In this document: one piece after another, positions 18,701-26,523 of the stretch | Numbering within the stretch: position 1 is the first letter of the stretch | How the letters are laid out: each line of letters starts with the position of its first letter | From: Streptococcus sanguinis | Lineage (GTDB): Bacteria > Bacillota > Bacilli > Lactobacillales > Streptococcaceae | Length of the DNA: 64,000 nt | Reading direction: 5' to 3' | Assembly (NCBI RefSeq): GCF_900635155.1 | Contig: NZ_LR134002.1 | Coordinates: 1,426,001 to 1,490,000, forward strand | Translations under genes and position numbers: made by a program | The notes under the pieces: generated by a model | What the model saw: only the letters and a program-made list of their open reading frames with translations | Database searches by the model: none | What the model was told of the DNA's origin: nothing

Positions 18701-21700
18701 AACGTTTTAACTGGAGTAAAGGTGACGTTACCCTCTCCATCTACTTCGAACTTACCGACTTTGGCAATTTCTTTCAGATTAGTACCGGTATCAAAGACTG
18801 GCGTGCTATTCTCAGGGAAACCTACTTGTGGACTTCCTGCTTCAAAATTAATCTTACCTTTTTGAACTTGGCCTTGAAGCCCCTCTGTCTGAGCACCTTT
18901 CGCCGTCGGAGTGACTTTTTCAACAGTAGGCGTATACTTGGCTGTCACTGGAGTGCCATTCTTGTCCACTCGCTTAACAACAACTGGATCTGGTGTACCA
19001 ACATATTGCTTGTCTGGTGTGAAAGTGACAGAACCATCTGGTGCCACTTCAAAGGTACCGACATTTGGAACTTCCTTACGTTTGCTTCCATCTTCGAAAG
19101 TCGCTGGAGTGTCATTATCCAGTGGCACATTCGGGTCGCCACCGACAAAGTTTGGTTTACCCGTTTGTGGTTGGCCTTGTAGACCAGTGCTGGTTGAGGT
19201 AGTAGCTGATGGAATGACTTCTTTCACTACCGCTTGGTACTTGACGGTTACTGATGTTCCATTGACATCAGTGCGAGTTAATTCAAGTTCTGGCGTTTCA
19301 CCCTTGAATTGTTTGTCTGGAGTGAAAGTAACATTACCGTCTCCATCCACTTCGAACTTACCGACATTCGGCACTTCTTTTACTGCAGAACCATTATCGA
19401 ACAGCGGAATTGAACCAGTCGGGAATGGAATTGAATCATGACCAGGCGTGAAGGTCACTTGGCCTTCTTGGACCTGGCCTTGCAGACCTTCTGTCTTGAC
19501 TCCAGTACCAGTCGGAGTTACTTTTGTGAACTCTGGACTGTAAGTGGCAGTCACAGGAGTGCCGTTCTTATCAACACGTTTAACTGTGATTGGGTCCGGT
19601 TTACCTACAAATTGCTTGTCTGGCGTGAAGGTCACTGCGCCATCTGGAGTAATGGTGTACGTTCCTTGACCTGGAATAACCTTCTTCTTACTGCCATCGT
19701 CGAAAGTTGGCTCGACTGAGTCATCAATTGGAACTAGTGGATCCGCAGCTTTGAAGGTTGGGGTTCCTGTTTGCGGGATACCCTGCGGACCGGTGCTCGT
19801 AACGGTGGTACCTGTCGGAGTTACTTCTTTCACTACCGCTTGGTACTTAACTGTAACAGGGGTGCCGTTGGCATCCACACGAATAATTCCTAGTTCTGGT
19901 GTTTCACCCTTGAACTGTCTGTCTGGAGTAAAGGTTATAATGCCATCTACATCCACTTCGAATTTACCGATATTTGGTACTTCTTTAATATTTTTTCCGT
20001 TACCAAATAGCGGAGTCGAACCTGCTGGGAATGGAACTAATTCATGGCCTGGCGTGAATGTGACATGACCTTTTTGAACCTGACCTTGAAGACCTTCTGT
20101 CTTATCACCAGTACCTGTTGGAGTAACAGCAATCACAGTCGCTTGGTAATTGGCTTTTGCTGCTGTACCGTTGACATCTGTACGGCTAAGTTCAACTTCT
20201 GGTGTCTTACCGACAAACGTTTTGACTGGGGTGAAGGTAACATTCCCCTCCTCATCAACCTCGAACTTACCAACTTTGGCAATTTCTTTGATATTCGTGC
20301 CGGTATCAAAGACCGGTGTGCTGTCGGTTGGGAAGCCGACTTGCGGACTTCCGGCTTCAAAAGTAACCTTGCCTTTTTGAACTTGGCCTTGAAGCCCCTC
20401 TGTCTGAGCATCTGTCGCTCTTGGAGTCACTTTCTCAACAGTAGGCGTATACTTGGCTGTCACAGGAGTGCCATTTTTGTCCACTCGCTTAACAACAACT
20501 GGATCTGGCGTGCCAACATATTGCTTATCTGGGGTAAAGGTAACAGAACCGTCTGGTGCCACTTCAAAGATACCGACATTTGGAACAACCTTACGCTTGC
20601 TTCCGTCGTCGAAAGTAGCTGGAGTGTCATTGTCCAGTGGTACTCCCGGAGTGCCGCTTACGAAGTTTGGCTTACCTGTTTGTGGACGGCCTTGCTCACC
20701 AGTGCTGGTAATATTTGTTCCCGTTGGAACCACTTCTTTCACCACTGCTTGGTATTTGACGGTAACGGGAGTGCCATTCACATCTGCTCGAATCAATGTC
20801 AGCCCAGGAGTGGTTCCCTTAAACTGCTTGTCTGGCGTGAAAGTAACCTTACCATTAGCATCCACTTCAAATTTACCAACGGTTGGAATCTCTTTAACAG
20901 TCAAACCATTGTCAAAGAGTGGAGTTGTTTCAGCTGGGAACGGCACAGAATCATGACCTGGTGTGAAAGTAACATGGCCTTCTTGAACCTGACCTTGGAA
21001 TCCTTCAGTCTTATCACCAGTTCCTGTCGGAGTTACTTTCGTAAACTCTGGACTGTAAGTCGCAGTCACTGGCGTCCCGTTCTTATCTACTCGTTTCACT
21101 GTCACTGGCTCTGGCTTGCCTACGAATTGCTTCTCAGGAGTGAAGGTCACTGCACCATCTGGAGAGATAGTGTAAGTTCCTTGACTTGGAATAGTCTTTT
21201 CCTTGCTGCCATCTGTGAAAGTTGGCTCGACTGCTTCATCAATCGGAACCAGTAGATCACCACCTTGGAAAGTTGGCGTTCCTGTTTGCGGGATACCCTG
21301 AGGACCGGTGCTAGTCACATTAGTTCCTGTTGGGGTTACTGAAGTAACCGTCGCAATATAAGTGACTTTTGCTGCAATACCATTTGCATCTTTGCGAGAA
21401 ATGCTAATTTCTGGCGTTTCACCTACAAAGCGCTTGTCTGGCGTGAAGGTGACATTGCCCTCCGCATCTACTTCAAACTTACCGACTTTGGCAATTTCTT
21501 TTACATTCGTACCCGTGTCAAAGACTGGAATGCTGTTGGCAGGGAATCCTACTTTTGGATCGCCAGCTTTAAAAGTTACACGGCCTTTTTGAACTTGGCC
21601 TTGCGGACCTTCTGTCTGATCTCCAGTTCCTGTCGGAGTCACAGCGGTCACAGTCGCCCGATATTTAGCCTTGGCTACTGTACCGTTGACATCTGCACGG

Positions 21701-24700
21701 CTGAGTTCAACTTCTGGAGTTTTGCCTACAAAGGTTTTGACTGGAGTAAAGGTGACATTACCCTCTCCATCCACTTCGAACTTACCGATTTTGGCAATGT
21801 CTTTCACATTCGTGCCGGTATCAAAGACTGGGGTGCTGTTTTCTGGGAAACCAACTTGAGGACTTCCTGGTTCAAAAGTAACCTTGCCTTTTTGAACTTG
21901 ACCTTGAGGGCCTTTTGTCTGAGCGCCAGTTGCTCTTGGGGTCACTTTCTCAACAGTAGGCGTATACTTGGCTGTCACAGGAGTGCCATTCTTATCGACA
22001 CGCTTAACAACAACTGGGTCTGGTGTTCCAACATATTGCTTGTCCGGTGTGAAAGTGACAGATCCATCTGGTGCCACCTCAAAGATACCAACATTTGGAA
22101 CCACCTTGCGCTTGCTTCCATCATCGAAAGTCGCTGGAGTATCATCATCCAGTGGTACATCTGGGTTGCCACTGACAAAGTTTGGCTTACCTGTCTGTGG
22201 ACGGCCTTGTTTACCAGTACTGGTGATGTTTGTCCCTGTTGGAGTTACAGCAGTGACTGTCGCCTTGTAGATAGCTGTAGCTGTGCTGCCATTCGTATCT
22301 GTACGAGTAATCCTGATGTCTGGCGTAAGGCCTTTAAATTGTTTCTCTGGAGTAAAGGTTACATTTCCATCCTCATCCACTTCAAACTTACCAACAGTAG
22401 GCACTTCTTTAACAGTCGAACCATTGTCGAAGAGCGGAGTTGAGCCAGCTGGAAAGGCCACCGTTTGTGTTTGACCGTTGACTTGCGCAGAACCTTCTGT
22501 GAAGCTGACTTTGCCTCGCTGAACTTGGCCTTGTATGCCACTGGTTTCAGCATTCGTCGCACTTGGTGCTGCTGCTTTTACATCAGCCTGATAGGTAGCT
22601 GTTACTTCTGTTCCATTGACATCTACTCGCTTGACAGTCTCTGCCGCTGGACGTCCAGTATAAGTCGGTAGTGGAGTAAAGGTAACTAGACCTTGATTAT
22701 CCACCTGATAGGTACCAACACCAGCAACTGTTTTAGTCTGGCTGCCATTATCAAAGGTTGGCAACTTCTTGCTATCAATAGGCACACGATTATTGCCTGG
22801 ATTGAAGGTCAATTGCCCTGTCTGAACTGCACCTTGAATGCCCTCGCTGCTGGCATCTTGAGCAGATGGTCTAACAGGAGTCACCTTTGGCTGATAAACA
22901 GCTTGATGCGGAATACCTTTGCCATCAATCATTTGAACAGACACAGGGTCAACAGTACCAACAAAGTTTTTGTTTGGTTTGAAAGTAATCTTACCTGTTG
23001 CAGGCTCCACTTCAAAACGGCCAACTTCCTGACCATTTGATAAAGCTGGAACTCTAGTATCATCTGTAGTCGTTCCATCTGCTTTCACAAATTTCACAGG
23101 ATTTGCTGTACTTGGACTTGCAGGAATTTTGCCAGCATCACCATCATTAAAGATAGGCGTCTTTTCTTGCGTTAGTCCTTGAGCATCCGTTGTTTCATAC
23201 TTAGGAACATTCAGCACGGTTGGTACATAGCGTCCATCCATGGTGTGGAGCTGGTCATTGATGGCTGGTTCAGCCTGATTTTTGGCAATCCAATCCGTAC
23301 TTGCACCGTTAGTATCAAAACGACGGATGTTAATTCCCTGAGCTGTGCCGATAAAGCCAGCCTTAGGCTCATATACCACATCTACATCAGCACCGTTTGC
23401 TGTTACTTTATAACGGCCTTCAGCAGTGTTATACCAGCCTGCTGCATCAGCAGTCAGGGCATTTCCTCTCGCATCCAATACAATCGGAGCTTTAGTAGTA
23501 TCAATCGCTACTCTCTTATTCTCAGTATTTTGAGCAATACCCTGCGGAGTGAAATGAAGAGTGACTGTCTGTCTCTGGTCACGGATTCCAGTACTTTCCT
23601 TCTTCTCACCTTTTGGTGGATAAGTCAGTTCAACTTCTAGGTCTTCCACCTCACCACTAAATGCAGTTCCAGTTGGCTTTTCAATATCTCCCTTGTTCAA
23701 GGCGATACGAACCCGCATTCCCAGCTTGCTAAGTTCAGGATTTGTCATGGCTGGATTCTTCTTAAAGTTGACAGTATAATCTCCCGCAGTTGTTACTTCG
23801 GTAAATTCACTGGCTTCGTCTTCGTCAAAGACACCATTGTTATTGAAGTCAATCCAGGCACGAACATAGGCTTTTTCGTATCCGTTAGCTGAAGCATGGA
23901 TGCGGAGAGAATAATCTCCGTCGTGCAGACGGTTTACTGGAAAAAGACCATTGGTTTTCCCGACTAAATCATCAGACAAGAGCTGATTAATACCTTCATC
24001 GGCCAAGTCTGTCTCATCATCATGTTTCCAGTTATTTCCAGATGTGGTATCAATATCAGCCTCCACTCGGCCCAAGAATGGCTGTGGATTTTGGCCGCCA
24101 GTTTCTGCATTGTATCTTGAAATAGCATGGATAGCTTTTCCATAAGAATCCGGTGCATCGCCTTCATCAATTGCCATAAAACCAATCATCGCAGCCTGCT
24201 GACCAGAAGAAGCTATGTAAATACCAACCTCTGATGCACCACGTGTCATTACAAGTGGAATTGTATTATTTCTAGAAATGTTAGGTCCAAATACTTGGCT
24301 TCCCAGTCCGCCAGTCTTTTGATCAGGACTGACATAGGCCTGCCAATGAACACCAGTACCGTCATCTCCAATAAATTGGCCTTCTGTGGTAGGCTTCATT
24401 GGCTTATAGGTTTCTGTAATCTCAGTAGTCACACCATTTGCGTCTGTAACTGTGCGCTTCCACTCGGCCAAATGTTCCCAACCCTTACCATTGGTTGTAA
24501 AGATAGCGTACTCACCAGGGTTTGCCTCTTCTCCATCAGCCATGACAACTGTTGCCTTAACTGGCTTCCCACGATATCTAGCTTCAACTTTGAATTTCAC
24601 GCCATAGTTGGCTTCATCCTTAGGAACCTGCAGTTGAGTCTTACGCCCCTTGGTATCAATTCCTTCTGACTTAATAGCTGAATATTGATTCTGAGCAGCA

Positions 24701-25599
24701 CCAGTAATTTTAGGACGGTAATCATCACCATACCAATACTGATAAGCATAATTGTTACTATTGTTATATTGAAGCCAAGTATTTTTTGCATTGGGATCAT
24801 AACTGCTTTCGTACTCAGTTCCCTTTACTCGATCACGATAGATCTCTGTCGCATAGAAAGGTTTCAATTCCGTTACGGTCAGTTTGACCACATAGCCTGG
24901 CGAAATTTCCTTTTCATATACTGTTCCAACTTTAAAGGAGCCATCTCTATCTAGATTTCTCAGTGATTTAGTATCACCAAAATCTAGCCAGTTTACCTGC
25001 TTCATCAACTCATCAGAGCGTTTTCTTACAGATTCTTCCAGTGTTGGTTTAGAAACTGTAGGATTAGCTGTTGCATCTTGTATGGCAGAGCTAGCTTGAC
25101 CAGCAGGACTGGTAGTACGGAATAATGTCCCAGTCTCCATTGGCTGACCGTTACGATCAGACCTCGGCATAGCTGCAGAACTTGGTTTTGGCGTATATTG
25201 TACTGAATAAGAGCGCGTCCGACCAGCTTCAGCAGGTTTTGCTTCATTGGAAGTTGTAGCCGTTTGATTAGTCTCTTGTGGCTTTTCAGGTGTCACTTGC
25301 CCTGGAGCTGCAGCTGGCCTTACCAGCTGATTTTGATCAGCACTTGCTTCTGAGTTAGCTGTTTCAGAAACAGTAGATGTTGCTGTATTCTCAAGAGCAG
25401 GCTGACTGACAGCTGACTCCGCCGATTTTTCTGGCAGTGAGATATTATCATCTACAGATCCGCTGGCAGTTTCATCAGCATTTACTGTAGCCGCAGTACC
25501 TAAAAGGAAAACGGTAGATAATAATACCGAGCAAACTCCAACATTTAATTTTCGAATCGAAAATTTGTTTAAATGGGGGTTAAATAATTCTTTTCCCAT
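15736..25599 (-). CDS. CshA-like fibrillar LPKTG surface adhesin 3 (3287 aa)
   Basis: This is the longest gene of the window. The frame is open to 25629, but the start at 25599 (MGKELFNP) is chosen because it has AGGAGATT upstream and matches the paralogues. A YSIRK-type signal peptide (FSIRKLNVGVCSVLLSTVFLLG) comes first. The spacer lacks the polybasic RSRRVRRDA of the other two and has RTRSYSVQYTPKP instead. The non-repetitive region has VNWLDFGD, MTRGASEVGIYIASSGQQA and DFNNNGVFDEDEA. Two diverged units precede eighteen exact 101-aa units from residue 1119, then three terminal repeats and LPKTG at ~3251. Repeat classes A, B, C and D follow a higher-order pattern. By analogy with CshA, the long array should hold the N-terminal region far from the wall. 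Function as an adhesin is inferred from family. Confidence 0.92.
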   Translation of the reverse strand: MGKELFNPHLNKFSIRKLNVGVCSVLLSTVFLLGTAATVNADETASGSVDDNISLPEKSAESAVSQPALENTATSTVSETANSEASADQNQLVRPAAAPGQVTPEKPQETNQTATTSNEAKPAEAGRTRSYSVQYTPKPSSAAMPRSDRNGQPMETGTLFRTTSPAGQASSAIQDATANPTVSKPTLEESVRKRSDELMKQVNWLDFGDTKSLRNLDRDGSFKVGTVYEKEISPGYVVKLTVTELKPFYATEIYRDRVKGTEYESSYDPNAKNTWLQYNNSNNYAYQYWYGDDYRPKITGAAQNQYSAIKSEGIDTKGRKTQLQVPKDEANYGVKFKVEARYRGKPVKATVVMADGEEANPGEYAIFTTNGKGWEHLAEWKRTVTDANGVTTEITETYKPMKPTTEGQFIGDDGTGVHWQAYVSPDQKTGGLGSQVFGPNISRNNTIPLVMTRGASEVGIYIASSGQQAAMIGFMAIDEGDAPDSYGKAIHAISRYNAETGGQNPQPFLGRVEADIDTTSGNNWKHDDETDLADEGINQLLSDDLVGKTNGLFPVNRLHDGDYSLRIHASANGYEKAYVRAWIDFNNNGVFDEDEASEFTEVTTAGDYTVNFKKNPAMTNPELSKLGMRVRIALNKGDIEKPTGTAFSGEVEDLEVELTYPPKGEKKESTGIRDQRQTVTLHFTPQGIAQNTENKRVAIDTTKAPIVLDARGNALTADAAGWYNTAEGRYKVTANGADVDVVYEPKAGFIGTAQGINIRRFDTNGASTDWIAKNQAEPAINDQLHTMDGRYVPTVLNVPKYETTDAQGLTQEKTPIFNDGDAGKIPASPSTANPVKFVKADGTTTDDTRVPALSNGQEVGRFEVEPATGKITFKPNKNFVGTVDPVSVQMIDGKGIPHQAVYQPKVTPVRPSAQDASSEGIQGAVQTGQLTFNPGNNRVPIDSKKLPTFDNGSQTKTVAGVGTYQVDNQGLVTFTPLPTYTGRPAAETVKRVDVNGTEVTATYQADVKAAAPSATNAETSGIQGQVQRGKVSFTEGSAQVNGQTQTVAFPAGSTPLFDNGSTVKEVPTVGKFEVDEDGNVTFTPEKQFKGLTPDIRITRTDTNGSTATAIYKATVTAVTPTGTNITSTGKQGRPQTGKPNFVSGNPDVPLDDDTPATFDDGSKRKVVPNVGIFEVAPDGSVTFTPDKQYVGTPDPVVVKRVDKNGTPVTAKYTPTVEKVTPRATGAQTKGPQGQVQKGKVTFEPGSPQVGFPENSTPVFDTGTNVKDIAKIGKFEVDGEGNVTFTPVKTFVGKTPEVELSRADVNGTVAKAKYRATVTAVTPTGTGDQTEGPQGQVQKGRVTFKAGDPKVGFPANSIPVFDTGTNVKEIAKVGKFEVDAEGNVTFTPDKRFVGETPEISISRKDANGIAAKVTYIATVTSVTPTGTNVTSTGPQGIPQTGTPTFQGGDLLVPIDEAVEPTFTDGSKEKTIPSQGTYTISPDGAVTFTPEKQFVGKPEPVTVKRVDKNGTPVTATYSPEFTKVTPTGTGDKTEGFQGQVQEGHVTFTPGHDSVPFPAETTPLFDNGLTVKEIPTVGKFEVDANGKVTFTPDKQFKGTTPGLTLIRADVNGTPVTVKYQAVVKEVVPTGTNITSTGEQGRPQTGKPNFVSGTPGVPLDNDTPATFDDGSKRKVVPNVGIFEVAPDGSVTFTPDKQYVGTPDPVVVKRVDKNGTPVTAKYTPTVEKVTPRATDAQTEGLQGQVQKGKVTFEAGSPQVGFPTDSTPVFDTGTNIKEIAKVGKFEVDEEGNVTFTPVKTFVGKTPEVELSRTDVNGTAAKANYQATVIAVTPTGTGDKTEGLQGQVQKGHVTFTPGHELVPFPAGSTPLFGNGKNIKEVPNIGKFEVDVDGIITFTPDRQFKGETPELGIIRVDANGTPVTVKYQAVVKEVTPTGTTVTSTGPQGIPQTGTPTFKAADPLVPIDDSVEPTFDDGSKKKVIPGQGTYTITPDGAVTFTPDKQFVGKPDPITVKRVDKNGTPVTATYSPEFTKVTPTGTGVKTEGLQGQVQEGQVTFTPGHDSIPFPTGSIPLFDNGSAVKEVPNVGKFEVDGDGNVTFTPDKQFKGETPELELTRTDVNGTSVTVKYQAVVKEVIPSATTSTSTGLQGQPQTGKPNFVGGDPNVPLDNDTPATFEDGSKRKEVPNVGTFEVAPDGSVTFTPDKQYVGTPDPVVVKRVDKNGTPVTAKYTPTVEKVTPTAKGAQTEGLQGQVQKGKINFEAGSPQVGFPENSTPVFDTGTNLKEIAKVGKFEVDGEGNVTFTPVKTFVGKTPEIELSRTDVNGTVAKANYQATVTAVTPTGTGTKTEGLQGQVQEGKVTFTPGHDSVPFPAGSTPLFDNNSTVKEVPNVGKFEVDADGKVTFTPDKQFKGETPELELTRVDANGTPVTVKYQAVVKEVTPTGTTSTSTGPQGQPQTGKPNFVGGDPNVPLDDDTPATFEDGSKRKEVPNVGTFEVAPDGSVTFTPDKQFVGTPDPVVVKRVDKNGTPVIAKYTPTVEKVTPTGTIATSTGPQGLSQTGTPIFTGGDPLVPIDDSVEPSFDDGSKKKTIPGQGTYTITPDGAVTFTPVKQFVGTPDPVVVKRVDKNGTPVTATYSPEFTKVTPTGTGAKTEGLQGQVQEGKASFIPGHDSVPFPAGSTPLFDNGAAVKEVPNVGKFEVDADGKVTFTPDKQFKGETPELELTRTDANGTPVTVKYQAVVKEVTPTGTTVTSTGPQGLPQTGTPTFKGADPLVPIDETVEPTFADGSKQKTIPGQGTYTITPNGIVTFTPEKQFVGKPDPISVKRVDKNGTPVTATYSPEFTKVTPTGTGTKTEGLQGQVQKGQVTFTPGHKLVPFPAGSTPLFGNGKNIKEVPNVGKFEVDADNKVTFTPIKQFKGETSELGLIRLDANGTPVIVKYQAIVKAVVPTGKDASSTNIKGHVQTGKPVFEAGNPLVPIDETIAPSFEDGSKEKTILGQGTYTIAPDGTVTFTPEADFLGQGSGVTLVRHDKNGTSVTARYVPTVVAPSTSKDSVSSGRKGQAQTGTPTFEGAIDQAVAPTFVDGSTEKVVPGEGTYRFNMLGAVTFVPEADFVGTASGVVVKRLDIYGNAVTATYTPTVLGSTDTTDSGSTGLKGQPQTGKPLFEGDVDPTVPPTFEDGSTEKVVPGQGTYTITPDGTVTFVPETGFVGQADGVTVIRKDRNGQTISAVYVPTVTEVPVVPERTITPAPPSLSKSESAKSLPKTGTEETSYLAASLLAGVSGLGLIGLDKRKKKSED
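16792..22245 (-). repeat. Eighteen tandem 303-bp units with a higher-order pattern in gene 3
   Basis: The block is exactly 18 × 303 bp. Reading the gene 5' to 3', unit classes are D-C-C-A-B (22245–20731), D-C-B-A-B (20730–19216), D-C-B (19215–18307) and D-A-B-A-B (18306–16792). D units carry KPNFVSGNPDVPLDDDTPAT-like text, C units SPQVGFP and FDTGTN, A units DPLVPID and IPGQGTYTI, B units PGHDSVPFPA and KQFKGETPE. Confidence 0.93.
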
Positions 25600-25634
25600 A
25601 GAATCTCCTATATTAATATTTAATAGCAATAGGT

Positions 25635-25730
25635 ATTATACATCATTTAATTTTAGTTAGCCATGGATATGACTGTAGTTGAGGGGCATAGTGTCCAAAA
25701 ATAGACACCTGAAAAAAAGACTCCATTTTT
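25635..25730 (-). promoter_or_regulatory. Promoter and conserved upstream element of cshA-like gene 3
   Basis: A −10 box TATAAT (25635–25640, minus strand) is again 14 bp from an AGTTAGCC…ATGACT dyad remnant (25655–25674). The second block (25702–25730) contains GACAC and CTCCATTTTTA. A local inverted repeat GTGTC/GACAC (25691–25708) is specific to this copy. The IS200-type element begins just beyond. Confidence 0.6.
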
Positions 25731-25744
25731 AGAGCAAGTCATAA

Positions 25745-25873
25745 CCACCCGTGAAAACGGGTGGCTTGTACATCGGCTATAAGCCGTTTCCCTCCAGCGA
25801 CGTCTAAAGACGTTCGCTGAACTTCGTTCAGGTTAATGCTATGATCACTTGACTAATGCCCGTAAAAACGGGC
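25745..25873 (-). repeat. Cluster of five hairpins at the IS200 right end
   Basis: Five palindromes occur in about 130 bp: CCACCCGT/ACGGGTGG (25745–25764, the probable transposase-recognised end), CGGCT/AGCCG (25774–25786), AGCGACGTC/GACGTTCGCT (25796–25818), CTGAAC/GTTCAG (25817–25831) and GCCCGT/ACGGGC (25858–25873). The last lies just after the tnpA stop and may slow or end transcription, although it has no strong T run. Confidence 0.7.
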
Positions 25874-25875
25874 TT

Positions 25876-26349
25876 TTATCTTGTTCTAAAACTACCATCT
25901 GAGAACGGATCCTCGTACTCTTTGACACTTAACTTATCCAAGGCAATGTCATTTTTCTCTTGCTCGCGAATATATTTGGCAACTGTCTTTTCATTGAAGC
26001 CAACGGTACTTACATAGTACCCTCTCGCCCAAAACTTTCGATTGCCATACTTATATTTTAGGTTGGCATGTTTATCAAATATCATCAAAGCACTCTTGCT
26101 TTTCAAATATCCCATGAAATCGGAAATCGAAAGTTTTGGAGGAATCAAGACAAGCATGTGAACATGATCTGGCATCATATGTCCCTCAATAATTTCCACA
26201 CCTTTGTATTGACATAGATGACGAAAAATCTCAATGAGATCTCGTCTTATTTTGTAGTAAATGGTTTTTCTGCGGTACTTGGGGGTAAAGATGATATGAT
26301 ATTTGCACATCCATTTGGTATGTGATAAACTGTAACTGGTTTTAGCCAT
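25876..26349 (-). CDS. tnpA: IS200-type Y1 HUH transposase TnpA (157 aa)
   Basis: This single-strand transposase of the HUH superfamily cuts and joins the element's hairpin ends through a 5'-phosphotyrosine. The HUH motif is at H62–H64 (PDHVHMLV). The catalytic tyrosine is Y126 in TVAKYIREQE. The N-terminal YHIIFTPKYRRK and FWARGYYVSTVG are family hallmarks. Length (157 aa) is typical and there is no frameshift. GGAGG lies 8 bases before the ATG, inside one arm of a 14-bp inverted repeat. No tnpB accompanies it. Confidence 0.95.
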   Translation of the reverse strand: MAKTSYSLSHTKWMCKYHIIFTPKYRRKTIYYKIRRDLIEIFRHLCQYKGVEIIEGHMMPDHVHMLVLIPPKLSISDFMGYLKSKSALMIFDKHANLKYKYGNRKFWARGYYVSTVGFNEKTVAKYIREQEKNDIALDKLSVKEYEDPFSDGSFRTR

Positions 26350-26406
26350 TTCTTTTTCCTCCTTTGTCTTACCTGAACAAGTAGATTATACCAGGAAAAA
26401 GAAATG
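26347..26406 (-). promoter_or_regulatory. tnpA promoter within a start-codon-sequestering inverted repeat
   Basis: CATTTCTTTTTCCT (26347–26360, containing the start codon and part of the ribosome site) is a perfect 14-bp inverted repeat of AGGAAAAAGAAATG (26393–26406). The extended −10 box TGG-TATAAT (26385–26393 on the minus strand) falls between the arms. Transcripts from this promoter start near 26378 and lack the distal arm, so their start is free. Transcripts entering from outside carry both arms and could fold over the start codon. Confidence 0.75.
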
Positions 26407-26426
26407 AAAGCTCAAAGCCTTGGCAG

Positions 26427-26445
26427 CCACCAGCTTAGCTGGTGG
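26427..26445 (-). repeat. IS200 left-end hairpin
   Basis: CCACCAGC (26427–26434) and GCTGGTGG (26438–26445) form an 8-bp stem with a TTA loop. It is the counterpart of the right-end CCACCCGT hairpin. Confidence 0.8.
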
Positions 26446-26484
26446 TTTTCTTGTTTTTCTCTGCGAGAAAAACTGGCTTGAAGC

Positions 26485-26519
26485 CAAAAAATAAAGAAGA
26501 TCCGCAAACGAATCTTCTT
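26485..26519 (-). terminator. Terminator of the FMN-reductase-like gene
   Basis: AAGAAGAT (26494–26501) and ATCTTCTT (26512–26519) form the stem on the minus strand, followed by TTATTTTTTGG. Confidence 0.8.
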
Positions 26520-26523
26520 ACTT

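Larger units (their letters stand above)
25735..26450 (-). mobile_element. IS200-type element (IS200/IS605 family, tnpA only)
   Basis: A single Y1 transposase gene is flanked by subterminal CCACC hairpins: 26427–26445 on the left (upstream) end and 25745–25764 on the right end. There are no terminal inverted repeats and no tnpB, as expected for IS200-type elements. Outer boundaries are approximate because these elements insert next to short target motifs without duplication. It lies between the FMN-reductase terminator and the cshA-like gene 3 upstream block. Confidence 0.85.

Noticed and set aside
20044..21255. A 403-codon open frame on the plus strand opposite adhesin 3
   Set aside because: Same reason: 101-codon periodicity, rich in Trp, Cys and His, with no ribosome site.
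25600..25629. Upstream ATG of adhesin 3 at 25629
   Set aside because: It has no ribosome site and would place ten extra residues before the signal peptide. The ATG at 25599 has AGGAGATT and matches its paralogues.
25735..26450. Possible IS605 with tnpB and guide RNA
   Set aside because: No tnpB-like frame is present; only tnpA and hairpin ends are seen, so this is the IS200 type.
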